DNA of 64,000 bases from an uncultured Cyclobacteriaceae bacterium (GTDB lineage: Bacteria; Bacteroidota; Bacteroidia; Cytophagales; Cyclobacteriaceae), in the NCBI GenBank assembly GCA_947492745.1, contig CANLOE010000028.1, positions 1 through 64,000 of the forward strand, written 5' to 3'. The notes below the pieces were generated by a model, which did not search any database, was not told the origin of the DNA, and saw only the letters and a list, made by a program, of their open reading frames with translations. The position numbers were made by a program, and so were the translations under genes. The stretch's first letter is position 1. Each line of letters opens with the position of its first letter. Positions 1 through 8,640 of this stretch are shown here, piece after piece.

Positions 1-152
1 GAGAACCTATTCCGCGCATAAATAGCTTCATACCGGAAGCTTTGCCCACCGGTCTTCATTCACCATAGCGGTGCTATACTAAGTCCAATAAAACTCCCTG
101 ATTTATTGCTATTTAAACCCTCGTCACGAAGTTCCAACGCATGACCTGGGTT
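1..152. repeat. Family A palindromic intergenic repeat, copy A1 (cut by window edge)
   Basis: Nearly identical over its first 60 bases to the repeat at 2919-3095. Its right end (TTCCAACGCATGACCTGGGTT-like) is the reverse complement of the left end of the copy at 21806. A central CATAGCGGTGCTATA hairpin is visible. The left terminus lies outside the window. Bases 153-315 hold nothing recognisable. Confidence 0.85.
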
Positions 153-315
153 TAATCTCAGAGAAAATTACAGCAAGTTTTCACCTAGGTTGCTACCTGG
201 TCCCGAAAAAACCTTCTTTACCCTAAGGCGTACAGTATCTTCAAAAGATTGTGAATAGGCAAACCAGCTAATAGAAGAGGTCCGGTACTCAACATTATCG
301 CAATGGTCAACGTCA

Positions 316-1413
316 TCAAGCAGCGATAGCAGTCTCCGTATTTTTCTTCTTCTGTCCATTACTTTTGATGATGTCCACCAACTTTTGCACACCAAAAGTG
401 AGTGCCATGAACAGAGGAATCAACAAAAGCACTTCTCCCAGGGAAGAACTTCTAAAGCCGAACAATCCTTTGCCCCAAGAAATCAGGGACCATTGTATGA
501 TGTACATCGTAGTCAGGTTTTTACTGCAATAGGCCAGAATGTCAACGAGCCGGCCTGTATTGACTTTAAAGGAAACAATATGTACCGACCATAGAATCAA
601 CAAGGTACAGCCAGCAAAATAAATGACTCCTCCCGGTCCCATCTGGTAGAAATCCCCAAAATGGTATTCTTTATAAAAATATACCAGAGGGAAACCCATA
701 GCAATCATGGCCAGACCGACCAGCGGTACTTTTTTGAAAAGAAGGTGCTCATTGAAATCCAGTTCGATATACCACTTTCCGAAAAACATCCCGATCAGGA
801 TAAAGGATATCCAAGGAAAAACAGGGAAGTATACGTAAGCCGGGTAATCATTGTTAAACGTCAGGTCCAAGAGGTAATTGATACCCACAACATCCCAGTT
901 GATGCCCTTCAACTCCAGCGCCACAGCGGCTACCAGTAGTGCCAGACCTAGAATGGCCCACTTGTTCTGTATGTACTTTCTCACAAAACCCACTATCAAC
1001 AGGGACATACCTGCTAACTGCAAAATATCCCCCAACTGTACCAAATAGACATACTGTAGTGCTAAAGGTGCCTCCCACCCGAACTTCTGCATGTAATTGT
1101 CCGGCACAAAGTCGAAAAATACGGGAATCATGAATTTGATAAAATTCATCATCAGTGCCGCCAACAATAATAATGCACCTCGTTGTAATGAACTCTTGAG
1201 GCTTTGATGCCTTGAAGTCATAAAAGTGATGCCCATACAGATGAGAAAGATGGCCGGTCCTCTTCCCAGAAACCGGATAAAAGTCCCTAAAATCGATTCG
1301 GACTGGGCCTCTACGTCACCATATATCAACAAGGTATGAATGATGACCATCCCGATGACACTTCCTCCTTTTATCAAATCCAAGGCTAGGATTCTTTTAC
1401 TTTGACTTTCCAT
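316..1413 (-). CDS. Multipass membrane acyltransferase (HGSNAT/DUF1624-like)
   Basis: A 365-aa polytopic membrane protein with about ten hydrophobic segments. The N-terminus (RILALDLIKGGSVIGMVII, followed by His) resembles the first helix of the heparan-alpha-glucosaminide N-acetyltransferase/DUF1624 and acyltransferase-3 families, where a His at the end of helix 1 is conserved. It is the last gene of the minus-strand siderophore set, 68 bp after the AMP-ligase gene. With the ligase and carrier protein it could move an acyl group onto the siderophore or a precursor at the inner membrane; that role is inferred from context. The family assignment is moderate and the substrate unknown. ATG start; the C-terminus is Lys-rich and cytoplasmic-looking. 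Confidence 0.7.
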   Translation of the reverse strand: MESQSKRILALDLIKGGSVIGMVIIHTLLIYGDVEAQSESILGTFIRFLGRGPAIFLICMGITFMTSRHQSLKSSLQRGALLLLAALMMNFIKFMIPVFFDFVPDNYMQKFGWEAPLALQYVYLVQLGDILQLAGMSLLIVGFVRKYIQNKWAILGLALLVAAVALELKGINWDVVGINYLLDLTFNNDYPAYVYFPVFPWISFILIGMFFGKWYIELDFNEHLLFKKVPLVGLAMIAMGFPLVYFYKEYHFGDFYQMGPGGVIYFAGCTLLILWSVHIVSFKVNTGRLVDILAYCSKNLTTMYIIQWSLISWGKGLFGFRSSSLGEVLLLIPLFMALTFGVQKLVDIIKSNGQKKKNTETAIAA

Positions 1414-1481
1414 ATTGACCTATACTTTTGTGTTTATTGGTTTCATTTAATTTTCGGTGGAGCCGGAAAAGGCTCCTGACA

Positions 1482-2858
1482 TCATGCCTGAATCAGTTCT
1501 TTGGTCTGCCGGTAATCGATTTTACCATTGGGTGTCAAAGGGACTTCTTCCATATACCTCACCCGGAGACTACTGGCATGCAGGTTCAGCTTTTCTTTGA
1601 GCACTTTTTTGATGGCTTCATCATCCAGCTCTTTGTCCATATGCACAATGGAGAGGCACCTGTCCTCGATACCGGTACAGATAAAAGTCGCTCCACCGAG
1701 GTTGTTCTTCAAAATCAGTTCGACCTCATCCAGGTTGAGCCTTGTTCCGAAGAGCTTCATGATGCGCTTGATCCTTCCGGTGATGTAATAGTAGCCTTCT
1801 TTGTCTCTTCTGGCGATATCTCCTGTATACAACACCTCACTATCATCATAAGTCGCCAGATCTTCCCTGCCACTGGCATATCCCCCGAAGACATTTTTAC
1901 CATAATAGACCAGCTCTCCCCTATCCGGGTCGATGGTAAACCGACCGCCTTTGATAGGCAGCCCGATGGAGGCTCCTTTTCTCAAAAGGTCTTCCGGTTT
2001 CAGATAGGCCATACGACCCGCGGCCTCTGTTTGTCCGTACTGCGCATAGAAACGTACCCGATACTGTTCGGAATAGTCTACAATTGCTTTGATCAAGGCC
2101 TCATTGAGGATGCCTCCCGTTTGGGTCATGTAACGGAGACTCAAGCGTGCCTTTTTGAAAAAGCCGATGCGATGTAGCATTTCATAGACATAGGGAACCC
2201 CACTGAGGGTCGTAAATCCATACTTTTCAAAATCCTCCCAGAAGCTCTTTTGTAGCACGTCCTTATCGGTACATACAATGGTACCCCCACGCAGGCAGTT
2301 AGTAGTCAGTACCGATAGGCCGTAGACAAATACAATAGGGACGTTCAGAGGAACGACGTCATCGTTCTGTATTGGCATATAGTCCAAAATGGACAGGGCA
2401 TTTTGAAGGAGGTTTTCTTCCGATAGTTTCACGAATTTGGGCGTCCCTGTTGTCCCGGATGTACTCAACAACAGTTTGATATTGGTAGTTACGGTATAGT
2501 CAGGAAGCTTCTCTTTCCGTAATAGGGTGATACTCGCGGAAGCCGCATAGGCTGTATAGCCTTTTACTTCTGCTCGGGAGGGGTCATAAATACAGTACGG
2601 TTGATAGGCCTCTTCCAGTTGCTGCTTGAACTCCCCGTTCAGTTGACTACTCAGCAGTGCCAGCGTCCAAGGGCCTTTCAGGAAGTTCAGGAATACTTCT
2701 ATTGCACCTATGGTATTGTCACTGTAGACAAAGACCAGTCCTGCCTGCTCTCCAATGTCCAAGGACCCGTGAAGATCCTTGATATTTTTGGTGACCCCCG
2801 TAGCTGCATCGATGAAGGTGAGGGCTGTATTTTGAAGTATTAAATCATAAAGTTTCAT
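1482..2858 (-). CDS. AMP-forming acyl/aryl ligase (adenylation enzyme)
   Basis: A 458-aa ANL-superfamily enzyme that should activate a carboxylic acid as the acyl-AMP and load it on a carrier protein. Visible motifs are the P-loop STSGTTGTPK (about residue 132), YAQYGQTEA (A5), the TGD box YTGDIARRDKEG with GRIKRIMK (A7/A8), and PNGKIDYRQ with the A10 lysine near the C-terminus. It is shorter than usual (500-550 aa), mostly in the N-terminal half, but all core motifs are present. A carrier-protein gene lies 588 bp upstream in the same orientation, separated by two repeats, which points to a ligase/carrier pair as in petrobactin AsbC/AsbD. The acid cannot be predicted; no 3,4-dihydroxybenzoate synthase is visible. 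Confidence 0.85.
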   Translation of the reverse strand: MKLYDLILQNTALTFIDAATGVTKNIKDLHGSLDIGEQAGLVFVYSDNTIGAIEVFLNFLKGPWTLALLSSQLNGEFKQQLEEAYQPYCIYDPSRAEVKGYTAYAASASITLLRKEKLPDYTVTTNIKLLLSTSGTTGTPKFVKLSEENLLQNALSILDYMPIQNDDVVPLNVPIVFVYGLSVLTTNCLRGGTIVCTDKDVLQKSFWEDFEKYGFTTLSGVPYVYEMLHRIGFFKKARLSLRYMTQTGGILNEALIKAIVDYSEQYRVRFYAQYGQTEAAGRMAYLKPEDLLRKGASIGLPIKGGRFTIDPDRGELVYYGKNVFGGYASGREDLATYDDSEVLYTGDIARRDKEGYYYITGRIKRIMKLFGTRLNLDEVELILKNNLGGATFICTGIEDRCLSIVHMDKELDDEAIKKVLKEKLNLHASSLRVRYMEEVPLTPNGKIDYRQTKELIQA

Positions 2859-2918
2859 CTCTTCTTTGTTTAGGTATGGTTTGAAGTGGGCATGCTCATC
2901 AGCCTTCGATGGCCGTTG

Positions 2919-3095
2919 AACCCAAAATGATCAATAGAGAACCTATTCCGCGCATAAATAGCTTCATACCGGAAGCTTTGCCCACCTGTCTTCATTCATC
3001 ATAGCACCGCTATGATGAATTCAAAAAACGTAGTGCAACGACCGGTTTACAGCTATTTAGATCCGCAGTAGATTTTCCAATGCATGATCCGGGTT
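2919..3095. repeat. Family A palindromic repeat, copy A2
   Basis: Bounded by AACCCAAAATGATC and GATCCGGGTT, inverted at the tips, with a central hairpin CATAGCACCGCTATG. It lies between the ligase and carrier-protein genes in a 588-bp gap without genes, next to a family B repeat. Confidence 0.85.
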
Positions 3096-3154
3096 GAACA
3101 AGGTTTTTGGGGCAACACCCAACCTCAGTGATAGAGATCGGGTGTTATCCTTCT

Positions 3155-3318
3155 AATACAAACTTAGCTTTTAAATATCGCCTATCTTCCTGTTCATTTT
3201 GCTTCACTCTGCGTTGACAATCCTCGCGATAGCGCTGCTATCCCTGCGGTTATCGCCTTGATTGAAACCAAAATGACCTGCGGAATCTTGTACGACATTT
3301 AAAACCCAAATTTGTATA
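3155..3318. repeat. Family B palindromic repeat, copy B1
   Basis: About 160 bp running from ATACAAACTTAGCTTTTAAA to AAACCCAAATTTGTAT, with the internal hairpin GATAGCGCTGCTATC. Near-identical copies occur at 15118-15280 (reverse orientation) and 21844-22005. Confidence 0.85.
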
Positions 3319-3446
3319 ATTTGTCCCGTCAAACGGGAAGGGATCAATCTATATCCAAACACAATTTGGTCTGGGACAAGGCCATTTTCTTTTGGAAGCA
3401 TCCTGTCTTTGAGAAACCCTTTGGTGACTGTTTTGGAATTAGGGAA

Positions 3447-3692
3447 TCAAACGATACTTCCTACTCCGTATCGCGCCAACATATCCCTGACTTTGGTCAC
3501 ACTGCCCATTTCGAGGATATCCTCCATTTCTATAGCTACACCATAGGCAGCTTCTATTTCCTGCACCAACACTAGGTGACTCATAGAGTCCCACTCTACG
3601 ATGCCTTGATATTCCAGATCTTCGGGTATTTGTTCTACGGGCAAAGAGAATGCTTTCGCAAACACTTCCCGTAGGTCTTTTGATGTACTCAT
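3447..3692 (-). CDS. Acyl carrier protein
   Basis: An 81-aa phosphopantetheine-binding carrier protein with a typical four-helix pattern. The attachment serine is Ser36 in EWDSMSHL. It lies 47 bp downstream of the MATE exporter gene and upstream of the AMP-ligase gene, so it is probably the acceptor for the acyl-adenylate made by that enzyme. A stand-alone carrier protein is not part of minimal aerobactin- or desferrioxamine-type pathways, but one occurs in petrobactin (AsbD). Its presence suggests that the siderophore carries an extra acyl or aryl group. The chemistry is inferred from neighbours. Confidence 0.9.
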   Translation of the reverse strand: MSTSKDLREVFAKAFSLPVEQIPEDLEYQGIVEWDSMSHLVLVQEIEAAYGVAIEMEDILEMGSVTKVRDMLARYGVGSIV

Positions 3693-3739
3693 TGTTTATA
3701 CTGATTATTGAAAGGTTATTTTTTGTTTTTTTGATGGTA

Positions 3740-5146
3740 CTATACCTTGACATGCTTCCACTTTCCTCTTCTGAATACCGTGATACAGGATACTGCCAGT
3801 ACGATCTCCGATAGAAAAATGGCTGTAAAAATTCCTTTTGGCCCCCAGTCGAGGTATATCCCCAAGAAGTAGGATAGCGGAATCTGAGTAATGTAAAACA
3901 TCAATAGGTAGAGCATGGTAACCACTTTGACGTCTCCGGCAGCATTGAGCGCTCTGGAGATGACCATGGTATATCCCAGTAGGATATAGGCCATAGTGAT
4001 GAAGTTGAGGTAAAGGATGCCATTGTCCAATACCTCTGGGTCCTCCGAGAAAAGCGCCACTACTGGCTCCGCACTGAAGCGCCAGAACAGTGCCACTAGA
4101 CATAGAAAGATGGTATTGATAAAGCCCGCTTTCCATACGGATTTTTCGGCTCTTCCGACCTGATCGGCCCCGAGGTTCTGCCCCGTCAGTATACCCGCAG
4201 CATTGCCAATACCCCAAGCAGGCATGGTAGCAATGGAGGCAACCCGCTGTGCGATAATGTAGCCGGCCAAGGCCTGCGGACCAAAAAAGGTGATGATCTT
4301 GATCATCAACAACCAACTGGAGGCGGGTATCATGTACTGGACGGCTCCCGTAGCCCCCAGTCGTGCTACTTTTTTCAATATGGGCCTAGAGAGCGCTAAC
4401 TGTTCCTTGGCAATAGTGATGATCAACCTGCCACGTACCAGGAACCAAGCTTGGTAAAGAACCCCCACGACCCTAGCGATGGCAGTGGCCATCGCCACAC
4501 CCAATAATCCAAAACCCGGAATCCACCCCCAGCCGAAAATCAGCAGCGGGCAAAGGAGGATGTTCAAGGTATTGGATATCCATAAGGTACGCATGGCAAT
4601 GGCAGCATTCCCCGCACCTCTAAGGATCCCGTTAATGGAAATCCTCATGATGATGAAAAGAATGCTGGCAAACATGATTTTGGCAAACCACTCTGCTTCG
4701 GCTACTAGAGCCCGGGGCATCCCGACCAGTAGCAATATCTCTTCGTAAAAGACAACACAGAACACACTCAGCAACAAAGATATCACAAGGCCAATGTAAA
4801 TGATCTGCATCGCCGTCAGACCTGCTTCTTTGAACTTCTTCTCCCCTACTCTTCTCGAAATCAATGAGGCTGCGGCAATACTCAGCCCAATGGATACCGA
4901 ATAGGCAAAAGAAATCACGGATTCTGTAGTACCGACAATGGAAATCGCCCCCGCGCCGAGTCTACTGACGAAAAACAGATTGGAACAGACAAAGAGCGAC
5001 TCCATGACCATCTCCAGGACCATGGGAACCGAGAGCAGTACGATGGCACGGTTGATACTTCCTGTAGTGAATTTTTTTTCCTTGCCCAATACGGCCAGAC
5101 GAAATAGCTGGAAAGTATAGCCGATTCGTAATAGTATTAATTTCAT
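3740..5146 (-). CDS. MATE-family efflux transporter, likely siderophore exporter
   Basis: A 468-aa membrane protein with about twelve transmembrane segments in two halves, the MatE arrangement, and the usual family length. The N-terminal segment TTGSINRAIVLLSVPMVLEM is the typical MATE first helix, and the internal repeat begins near residue 250. It sits between the second siderophore synthetase and the carrier-protein genes, in the same orientation. MATE proteins export drugs or metabolites by Na+ or H+ antiport. In this operon, export of the finished siderophore across the inner membrane is the natural inference. A family A repeat separates it from the synthetase upstream. Confidence 0.88.
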   Translation of the reverse strand: MKLILLRIGYTFQLFRLAVLGKEKKFTTGSINRAIVLLSVPMVLEMVMESLFVCSNLFFVSRLGAGAISIVGTTESVISFAYSVSIGLSIAAASLISRRVGEKKFKEAGLTAMQIIYIGLVISLLLSVFCVVFYEEILLLVGMPRALVAEAEWFAKIMFASILFIIMRISINGILRGAGNAAIAMRTLWISNTLNILLCPLLIFGWGWIPGFGLLGVAMATAIARVVGVLYQAWFLVRGRLIITIAKEQLALSRPILKKVARLGATGAVQYMIPASSWLLMIKIITFFGPQALAGYIIAQRVASIATMPAWGIGNAAGILTGQNLGADQVGRAEKSVWKAGFINTIFLCLVALFWRFSAEPVVALFSEDPEVLDNGILYLNFITMAYILLGYTMVISRALNAAGDVKVVTMLYLLMFYITQIPLSYFLGIYLDWGPKGIFTAIFLSEIVLAVSCITVFRRGKWKHVKV

Positions 5147-5173
5147 TGTTGGTGCTTATGCTTTATTTGTATT

Positions 5174-5320
5174 AACCCAGAATGTTCGTTGGAACTTCGC
5201 CATAAGGACTTAAATAGCAATACATCAGAGCGTTTTCTTGGATTCAGCGTAGCACCGCTACGGTGAATTCAAAAAACGCATTCATTTACTGATTTGAAGC
5301 CAGTTATACAAATTTGGGTT
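5174..5320. repeat. Family A palindromic repeat, copy A3
   Basis: Runs from AACCCAGAATGTTCG to ATACAAATTTGGGTT. The left tip is family A type, while the right tip matches the end of family B repeats, so termini are shared between families. Central hairpin GTAGCACCGCTAC. It fills most of a 317-bp gap; nothing else is seen there. Confidence 0.85.
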
Positions 5321-5463
5321 TAATGGACAATCACGGTATCCCTTGACTGATTATGGACAAAGATCCTGAGAAAGCAATCGAAAGGAAAAGGAGCAAATAT
5401 GAGATACCGTTCTATCCTGTCAGATGGCTTCATGGCAATCCTTGCAGATGAGCCTAGCGCCCT

Positions 5464-7272
5464 TTAGACGGGTGCTGTCTGCCGGATCAAGGGCAAGGGA
5501 TTACTCAACTTCCCTCCTTTTTTAGGAATAGCAAAACCTGTCCTCTCTTCATAGCCTTGGTGCAATCGCATACTGTTGATGTAAAACCGGTTGAATTCGG
5601 GAACGAAGATGTCGTATTTTTCAAAGCGGGTTTTCAGTTCGGGATGTTCTTCCTGATAAGCTAAGATAACTTCCATCACATTTCTCCAGAACAAGTCCTC
5701 TCCATAGCCGGAATAGACCTGTAGTACATTGCTCAGGTAGCGGAAGTAGGCATCAAAAACACCTATGAGCAGGAATAAAGGGACATTCGCCTTATTGGAG
5801 GACTGTATCAGCCCATTGGCCAGTTCTTCGGGCAGTTTTTCACGTGCCTCGGGCGTTAGGACGATATCATCAACAAAGTCTTTGATAATGATGCGCTGCG
5901 GAACAGCATCTCTCATCACGATGATAATGTTCTCCCCATGAGGTGTGACACATAGTGAATGTCGGTAATAGATATGCAATAAGGGCCTGAGATAGGCATG
6001 GAGGTACGCATTGACCCACTGATCAGCACTCAATCCCGACTGCTGGATGAAGGTTTCGACAAGGCTATTTTCATTGTCATCCACATAGAGCAGGGCCGCC
6101 ATGGTCATCAACTGCTCTCCCGGTCGCAGGTACTTGTCCGCACTTTCACGCCATAATGCTCCTAACATCTCATTGTACTGATAGGGTGCCTTTTCGATAG
6201 TACTGTACTGCGGATGGAGGTAGGACACGGTAGCTACCTCACCCAATAGGATGACCCCGGTTTCCCTAAGGTAGCGGTCATTGTCCAGCATGTCAAAAAC
6301 CCATTGGGTGATGCTCGGGGCAATGTTCATCTGCTGGGGGGACAGCCCCCTGATATTGCCCGTACTCAGTATGGATATCGCCGTCTTGGTATAATGTTTG
6401 GCAGGATCGGAGACATTGAAAAAGGTCCTGATACTCTGCTGCGGAGAGAAGAGGTCGTCGCTCAGTCCCAAAGGCACGATCATCTTTGCAATGATCTCGG
6501 CCGTAAATTGCATCACTAATTTATTGTGCCACTGCCATTCATGCACGGGGATAAATACATAGTCCTCAGGAGCGACTCCATGGTCGGACAGTAACTGCCG
6601 GAACTGCCCCCATTGATCCTCTCCGAGTTCAGCTTTATAAAACTTGGACGGCTCTCCACCTTTCAGAGCATTGAACGTAGCCCTACTTTTATGTGCGGCT
6701 ACCCAAAACAGACGAATGGTCCTGTCCGATTCCGGGGCGTATTTGGCCTGATCGATATGGTTGAAGCCGAGACGGCCCTTGTTCACGATAACCCATGGAT
6801 GGCCGTCCATTTGATGCTCAAAGGTCTGGTAATCCGATGCTGCCAGGACTTCGGCATTCAGCCGTCCTTTTGTGATGATGGATGCATCTGCATAGAGGGT
6901 ATTCAAGACTTCTTCAATAAATCTGGCCAGTGTAAAAGGCTCGATACTAAAGGAGTGCTGGTTTTCGATGAAAAAATCGGGTACGCTCAAGGATGCGGAT
7001 TGAACTCCATTGACATATTTTTTAATGGAGTTTTTGTGGATATGCCAGTAGTCCAGCAAACGGGCCTCTGCTGAAAAGGTATAATGGATGGTCGCCTCGT
7101 CCGTAGCCAAGCGGAACTGTGTCACACCATCCTTATCCGTAGTGAGCGTTTCGGGTTTGGCTACCTGTTCGTGCATCAGCTCTGCCAAGCTTTTTGCCAT
7201 TAAATTGATGTTTACCTTGTTCCAAACCTCTGTATTGGAAAAGATAGCGTTGTTAACTGTATCTGAGATCAT
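5464..7272 (-). CDS. IucA/IucC-family siderophore synthetase
   Basis: A 602-aa NRPS-independent siderophore (NIS) synthetase of usual family length, which joins a carboxylate and an amine or hydroxylamine through an acyl-adenylate. Motifs in order are GHPWVIVNKGRLGF (about 155), VHEWQWHNKL (about 245), SIRTFFNV with the ATP-site Arg, and HGENIIIVMRD followed by RIIIKDF in the C-terminal iron-transporter-like (FhuF) region. The gene starts 32 bp after the monooxygenase stop. A second NIS synthetase is encoded two genes upstream, so assembly probably takes two condensations. Whether this is the type that oligomerises hydroxamates (DesD/AlcC-like) needs phylogeny. Confidence 0.93.
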   Translation of the reverse strand: MISDTVNNAIFSNTEVWNKVNINLMAKSLAELMHEQVAKPETLTTDKDGVTQFRLATDEATIHYTFSAEARLLDYWHIHKNSIKKYVNGVQSASLSVPDFFIENQHSFSIEPFTLARFIEEVLNTLYADASIITKGRLNAEVLAASDYQTFEHQMDGHPWVIVNKGRLGFNHIDQAKYAPESDRTIRLFWVAAHKSRATFNALKGGEPSKFYKAELGEDQWGQFRQLLSDHGVAPEDYVFIPVHEWQWHNKLVMQFTAEIIAKMIVPLGLSDDLFSPQQSIRTFFNVSDPAKHYTKTAISILSTGNIRGLSPQQMNIAPSITQWVFDMLDNDRYLRETGVILLGEVATVSYLHPQYSTIEKAPYQYNEMLGALWRESADKYLRPGEQLMTMAALLYVDDNENSLVETFIQQSGLSADQWVNAYLHAYLRPLLHIYYRHSLCVTPHGENIIIVMRDAVPQRIIIKDFVDDIVLTPEAREKLPEELANGLIQSSNKANVPLFLLIGVFDAYFRYLSNVLQVYSGYGEDLFWRNVMEVILAYQEEHPELKTRFEKYDIFVPEFNRFYINSMRLHQGYEERTGFAIPKKGGKLSNPLPLIRQTAPV

Positions 7273-7304
7273 GATTTTCCGTGTTAGGGTGTTGGGTAAA
7301 TTTT

Positions 7305-8639
7305 CTATAGGGACACTTCGAGGAGTCTTTCGGCGTGTTTTTCTGATTTTTCCACGCCAAAATCCTGAAAAGCGATACGCTGCTCTACTTTGTAGACTTC
7401 CCTACCTGTGATTTGATTGATGATATAAGAACTGCGATAGGCCCCCATCCCCAAATCGGTAGAGATGAGGCTATGGGTATGCGTCTCCGCATTCAGCACG
7501 AAGATATCATCGGCTTTACCGACACTGATGCTATAGTTTCGTTTCACATCAAAACGTCCATCTTCACTCCGCGCAATGCGTTCTTTGATGCCCTGTAGAA
7601 AATCAGGTTCTTCATAGCGATAGCCTGTCCCCAAGACCACAAAGTCACTCTTGCTCTCGAAGTGATGCCCCTGCGCTACTTGGGTAAATTGCAATTGGTA
7701 CTTACCGTCGCTCATGGCTTCGATATGGTTCAACTGACTGTTGGACTGTATTTTCACATTGAGTTCCCTATCGCCCACGCTCATGCTATAGAGCGTATCG
7801 TATATCTCATTGATCAGGTCATAATTGATTCCCTTGAACTGGGAAAACTGATTTTTCAGCATTTCCGCTCTCTTTTCCGCAGGCATATGATAGAAATAAT
7901 CCACAAAATCGGGAGAAGTCAGTTCCAAGGTCAATTTGGAGTATTCCATAGGAAAAAGTCGGTCGGGCCGAGTGTACCACTCCAGCCGAAGGTCATCCCT
8001 TTTCTCCTGTAGCAGATCGTAGAACACCTCTGCCGAACTCTGACCTGAGCCAATGACCGTTACCGTGTCGCTGGCCAGTAGTTCTTTCTTTTTCTCCAGA
8101 TAATCGGATGTGTGGAACACGCTCTCTTTCATATCGGGACGGACAAAATCGGGCAATGACGGTTTCGTACCCGTACCCAGCACCAATCGCTCGGCCCGAT
8201 ACAGCTCCGTACGACCACTTTTCAGGTTCAGAACATTGACTTCGTATAGGCCATCAGTGTAGTCTAGCGAAGTAACGCTGTGAGCGAACTTGCACGAGGA
8301 CAATTGTTTGGACACCCAACGGCAATAAAGGTTGTATTCTTTCCTAAGGATGTAAAAACTCTCTCTGATGAAGAACTTGTACAACCTACCCGATTGCTTC
8401 ATAAAGTTGAGGAAGCTATAAGGGCTGGTAGGGTCTGCCATCGAGACACAATCACAGAGAAAAGGGGTCTGAAGTGTGACATAGTCGAGCATCAGGCCCG
8501 GATGCCAATCGAACTCTTCCGATTGATCGAAAAAGATGGCAGAAACTTCTTCTACGGGGTCGAGCAGTGCGGCCATGCCCAAGTTAAACGGGCCTATGCC
8601 TATGCCCAGAACGGAATAGGGTTTATTCTGATGGTTCAT
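7305..8639 (-). CDS. FAD/NADPH-dependent amine N-monooxygenase (cadaverine/lysine/ornithine hydroxylase family)
   Basis: This enzyme makes the N-hydroxyl group of hydroxamate siderophores. The chosen start is MNHQNKPYSVLGIG, which puts the FAD motif GIGIGPFNLGMAA at the N-terminus as in the family and leaves 1 bp after the upstream stop; a longer reading frame runs into the upstream gene. Later come the NADPH motif VIGSGQSSAEV (about 205) and the LGTGYRYEEPDF motif (about 360). Length about 444 aa, normal for AlcA, DesB, RhbE and IucD relatives. Next to a decarboxylase and an acyltransferase fusion, the likely substrate is a diamine such as cadaverine; this is inferred. Confidence 0.92.
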   Translation of the reverse strand: MNHQNKPYSVLGIGIGPFNLGMAALLDPVEEVSAIFFDQSEEFDWHPGLMLDYVTLQTPFLCDCVSMADPTSPYSFLNFMKQSGRLYKFFIRESFYILRKEYNLYCRWVSKQLSSCKFAHSVTSLDYTDGLYEVNVLNLKSGRTELYRAERLVLGTGTKPSLPDFVRPDMKESVFHTSDYLEKKKELLASDTVTVIGSGQSSAEVFYDLLQEKRDDLRLEWYTRPDRLFPMEYSKLTLELTSPDFVDYFYHMPAEKRAEMLKNQFSQFKGINYDLINEIYDTLYSMSVGDRELNVKIQSNSQLNHIEAMSDGKYQLQFTQVAQGHHFESKSDFVVLGTGYRYEEPDFLQGIKERIARSEDGRFDVKRNYSISVGKADDIFVLNAETHTHSLISTDLGMGAYRSSYIINQITGREVYKVEQRIAFQDFGVEKSEKHAERLLEVSL

Positions 8640-8640
8640 T

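Noticed and set aside
168-395. 75-aa minus-strand ORF at the window start
   Set aside because: Overlaps the acyltransferase C-terminus and the repeat; no coding signature.
3155-3318. Insertion sequence
   Set aside because: No transposase ORF; the 160-bp size fits only a non-autonomous palindromic repeat.
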